Origin: CAYGHG01 sp964349515
GTDB lineage: Bacteria > Oederibacteriota > PGYV01 > CAYGHG01
Direction of reading: 5' to 3'
Length of the DNA stretch: 7,794 bases
Assembly: GCA_964349515.1 (NCBI GenBank)
Contig: CAYGHG010000115.1
Coordinates: forward strand, 1-7,794
Position numbers and translations under genes: made by a program. Positions within the stretch are counted from its first letter, which is position 1. The number at the start of each line of letters is the position of its first letter. Under the pieces are notes generated by a model. The model did not search any database, had not been told where the DNA came from, and was given only the letters and a program-made list of their open reading frames with translations. Positions 5,999 to 7,794 of this stretch are shown one piece after another.

Positions 5999-7794
5999 TC
6001 AGTAAAGCCTTATGACCGCGATTTTCTCAATTTTCCTCTCTCGAACGCCGGTGTCTCTCACCGCTTCTACGACCAATATATAAACACCCGACGATACCTT
6101 GTAGCCTCCGGTGGTGAAAGGCACCCATTCCGCAAATCCGGCTGAAATATCCTTTGAGAACCTGTTTATCATCTCTCCCGAGGCGTTGTACACTTTGAAA
6201 CTGACAGTTCCGCTGTAAGCGCTGTTCCAGGTAATCCTGACGATTCCCGGGCCTCCTTTGACAAACACATACGGGTTTGGTGAAATCTTCAGGTTTTCTA
6301 TCGTATCAGGCGCCCTGTCCTTGAATATGGTTATGCTCTTTACAGCCACGCTTATGTACCCTGTTTCAAACTTCTGCTCGGCTTTTATTTCGTAAACTCC
6401 GTTAGCCACAAGCTCGCCCTGCTCGTTTTTTCCGTCCCATTCAAAATACTCGCCCGGCGCGTAGCTTATTATAATCGTGCTGCTGTTATCGCCTACCAGG
6501 GCCGTATCCTGCACAGACAGCATGGTGGAAACCGAGGAACTGACCTGTTTCTCAAATACTTTTACAATCTCCCCTGCAGAATTATATATCGTAACCTTGG
6601 CATATTCAGTCGTGCTGATAAGCTGTACTTCCATGGTCCTCTTTATTTCGCCTCCGTAAAAATCAGTCGTGGATACTATCACATAGTATGTGCCGGAAGC
6701 AACATTCTGCCCCTGCTGGTTTGCGCCGCTCCAGTAAAGCACAGAATACTCTCCGACAGGCTGTCCCGGCATACTGACTCCGTAAAGCCTTATTTCAAGA
6801 GGTTCATAAGAAGGGTTAAAAGACCCGGAAGGCTCCCCTTTATAATAAAGCCCCGCGTCCGTCATCATATTCGATATTACAGTATCGGTAATACCAAGAA
6901 CTTTCTCGCCCGCCACATTATATATGTCAACTGACATAGTAAACGGAAAAACCGCCGGAGTATTTGTAGCGGTCAGCGTTATTGTAGGGGTTGCGGTAAA
7001 AGTGGCCGTATAGGTATAAGTCGCCGAAGCGGTTCTCGTAGCGCTCGGCGTCGCAGTTGACGTTCTTGTGGATGTCAGTGTCATCGTGCTTGTTATGGTA
7101 CGCGTGGCAGTTCTGGTGGATGTAAACGTGTTTGTCGGTGTGGCAGTCAGCGTGGCAGTAGGGGTAGCTGTATAAGTCGGAGTATTAGTGCTTGTGGGTG
7201 TGGCTGTCCTCGTAGGCGTGGCACTCGGCGTCGCGCTGGGCGTCGCGGTGTATGTTGGGGTATATGTAGGAGAAGTAGTGTCTGTCACGGTAAAGGTCGG
7301 CGTGGCAGTAGGTGTTGATGTCCTTGTCGCCGTGAAAGTAGGCGTATCCGTAGCTGTGGGAGTCGCCGTCCTCGTAGGCGTCGCAGTAGGAGTGTCTGTA
7401 GGAGTAGGAGTCGCGGTTCTCGTCGGCGTTGCCGTAGGCGTATCAGTAGGCGTAGGTGTGGCGCTCGGCGTCGCAGTAGAAGTAGGCGTAAAAGTCGGCG
7501 AAGTAGTGTCAGTCACCGTAAAAGTCGGAGTTGCCGTTTCCGTCGCGGTTCTTGTCGCGGTAGAGGTTGGCGTTGCCGTGAAAGTCTGCGTTGCGGTTCT
7601 TGTCGCTGTCGGCGTACCGGTTTCTGTTGCAGTTGCCGTAGCTGTCCTTGTAGCCGTATATGTAGGCGTGTATGTAGGCGAAGTCGTGTCAGTCACCGTC
7701 GCAGTCGGCGTCGCAGTCTCTGTTGCCGTACGCGTCGCTGTTTGCGTGGGAGTATCAGTCGGCGTAGGCGTTGCGGTTCTTGTCGCTGTCGGCG
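5999..7794 (-). CDS. Thr-rich stalk protein with FlgD-like Ig domains, 5'-truncated
   Basis: The gene runs off the right edge: from 7696 to 7794 the frame stays open and keeps the same Thr-rich pattern (TATRTATPTPTDT and so on), so the N-terminus and any signal peptide are missing. About 597 codons are visible. The GTG at 7696 is an internal Val of a repeated TVTDTTSPT motif and not a start. Two parts are seen. First is an extended stalk of alternating Thr (6956-7794). Then come three beta-rich segments at about 6943-6617, 6604-6326 and 6304-6002, each with the FlgD-Ig style VxIYNxxGExV strand; the first two also have WxGxNxxGxxVxxGxY. The last has SPNP, KVYNASGEMI, SSGVYILVVEA and a basic end (RKIEKIAVIRLY), resembling C-terminal sorting-type domains. 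It is probably secreted or surface-displayed, and the stalk is possibly glycosylated; both are inference. It heads the visible part of the minus-strand operon. Confidence 0.88.
   Translation of the reverse strand, partial: PTATRTATPTPTDTPTQTATRTATETATPTATVTDTTSPTYTPTYTATRTATATATETGTPTATRTATQTFTATPTSTATRTATETATPTFTVTDTTSPTFTPTSTATPSATPTPTDTPTATPTRTATPTPTDTPTATPTRTATPTATDTPTFTATRTSTPTATPTFTVTDTTSPTYTPTYTATPSATPSATPTRTATPTSTNTPTYTATPTATLTATPTNTFTSTRTATRTITSTMTLTSTRTSTATPSATRTASATYTYTATFTATPTITLTATNTPAVFPFTMSVDIYNVAGEKVLGITDTVISNMMTDAGLYYKGEPSGSFNPSYEPLEIRLYGVSMPGQPVGEYSVLYWSGANQQGQNVASGTYYVIVSTTDFYGGEIKRTMEVQLISTTEYAKVTIYNSAGEIVKVFEKQVSSSVSTMLSVQDTALVGDNSSTIIISYAPGEYFEWDGKNEQGELVANGVYEIKAEQKFETGYISVAVKSITIFKDRAPDTIENLKISPNPYVFVKGGPGIVRITWNSAYSGTVSFKVYNASGEMINRFSKDISAGFAEWVPFTTGGYKVSSGVYILVVEAVRDTGVRERKIEKIAVIRLY
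6956..7794 (-). repeat. Coding repeat: alternating x-Thr dipeptides
   Basis: For about 280 visible codons Thr occupies nearly every second position, the others being mostly Pro, Ala, Ser, Arg, Tyr, Phe, Asp and Glu. This gives a 6-bp periodicity. A longer module starting VTDTTSPT recurs, its first codon being at 7696, 7516 and 7288, so 60 and 76 codons apart. All four Thr codons are used in mixed order, so the protein pattern is better conserved than the DNA. This suggests selection on the peptide more than fresh slippage. The array continues past the window edge. Confidence 0.95.

Noticed and set aside
7694..7696. GTG as the start of the Thr-rich protein
   Set aside because: It encodes the Val of the repeated TVTDTTSPT motif, and the frame upstream is open with the same composition to the window edge.

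Overview
The window is ordinary bacterial chromosome, apparently from a diderm and probably an uncultured lineage. Three things suggest this: a membrane/periplasm gene pair of the TIGR03546/TIGR03545 type, which as far as I recall is limited to bacteria with outer membranes; a giant Thr-rich stalk protein with FlgD-like Ig domains; and short tandem and palindromic repeats of the kind seen in candidate-phylum genomes such as Goldbacteria-like lineages. The taxonomic guess is from recall and weak. The 100-N run indicates a draft scaffold.

Left part, plus strand (1-2558): a 7-bp tandem repeat (17 full copies) runs almost into a well-formed sigma-70-type promoter (TTGTCA, 17-bp spacer, extended -10 TGCTATATT). 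The promoter drives a two-gene operon joined by a TAATG stop/start overlap. The first gene encodes a small DUF2062-like integral membrane protein. The second encodes a 619-residue protein with one N-terminal membrane anchor, an AsmA-like N-terminal segment and Lys/Ala/Glu-rich helical stretches. Together they look like an envelope module of unknown function.

Middle (2559-3001): the intergenic space between convergent genes holds a tandem array of a 102-bp unit. Each unit carries two inverted GTAG-headed hairpins whose stems differ by paired (compensatory) changes. This is the architecture of REP doublets (REPIN/BIME). An assembly gap of exactly 100 N interrupts the array in perfect phase with the unit.

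Right part, minus strand (3002-7794, read right to left): four tightly packed genes form a probable operon. In order they are a 5'-truncated Thr-rich stalk protein with three FlgD-like beta domains, a 7TM-PAS sensor histidine kinase, a double-ACT GcvR-like regulator and peptide deformylase. Spacings are 19 nt, 42 nt and a 4-nt ATGA overlap. No response regulator is in view. A terminator-like hairpin with an 8-T tract lies about 90 nt inside the kinase gene and could attenuate transcription coming from the stalk gene.

I see no defence island, prophage, CRISPR, tRNA or rRNA. The most interesting structures are the REPIN-like array, the intragenic terminator-like hairpin, the envelope gene pair and the stalk protein.
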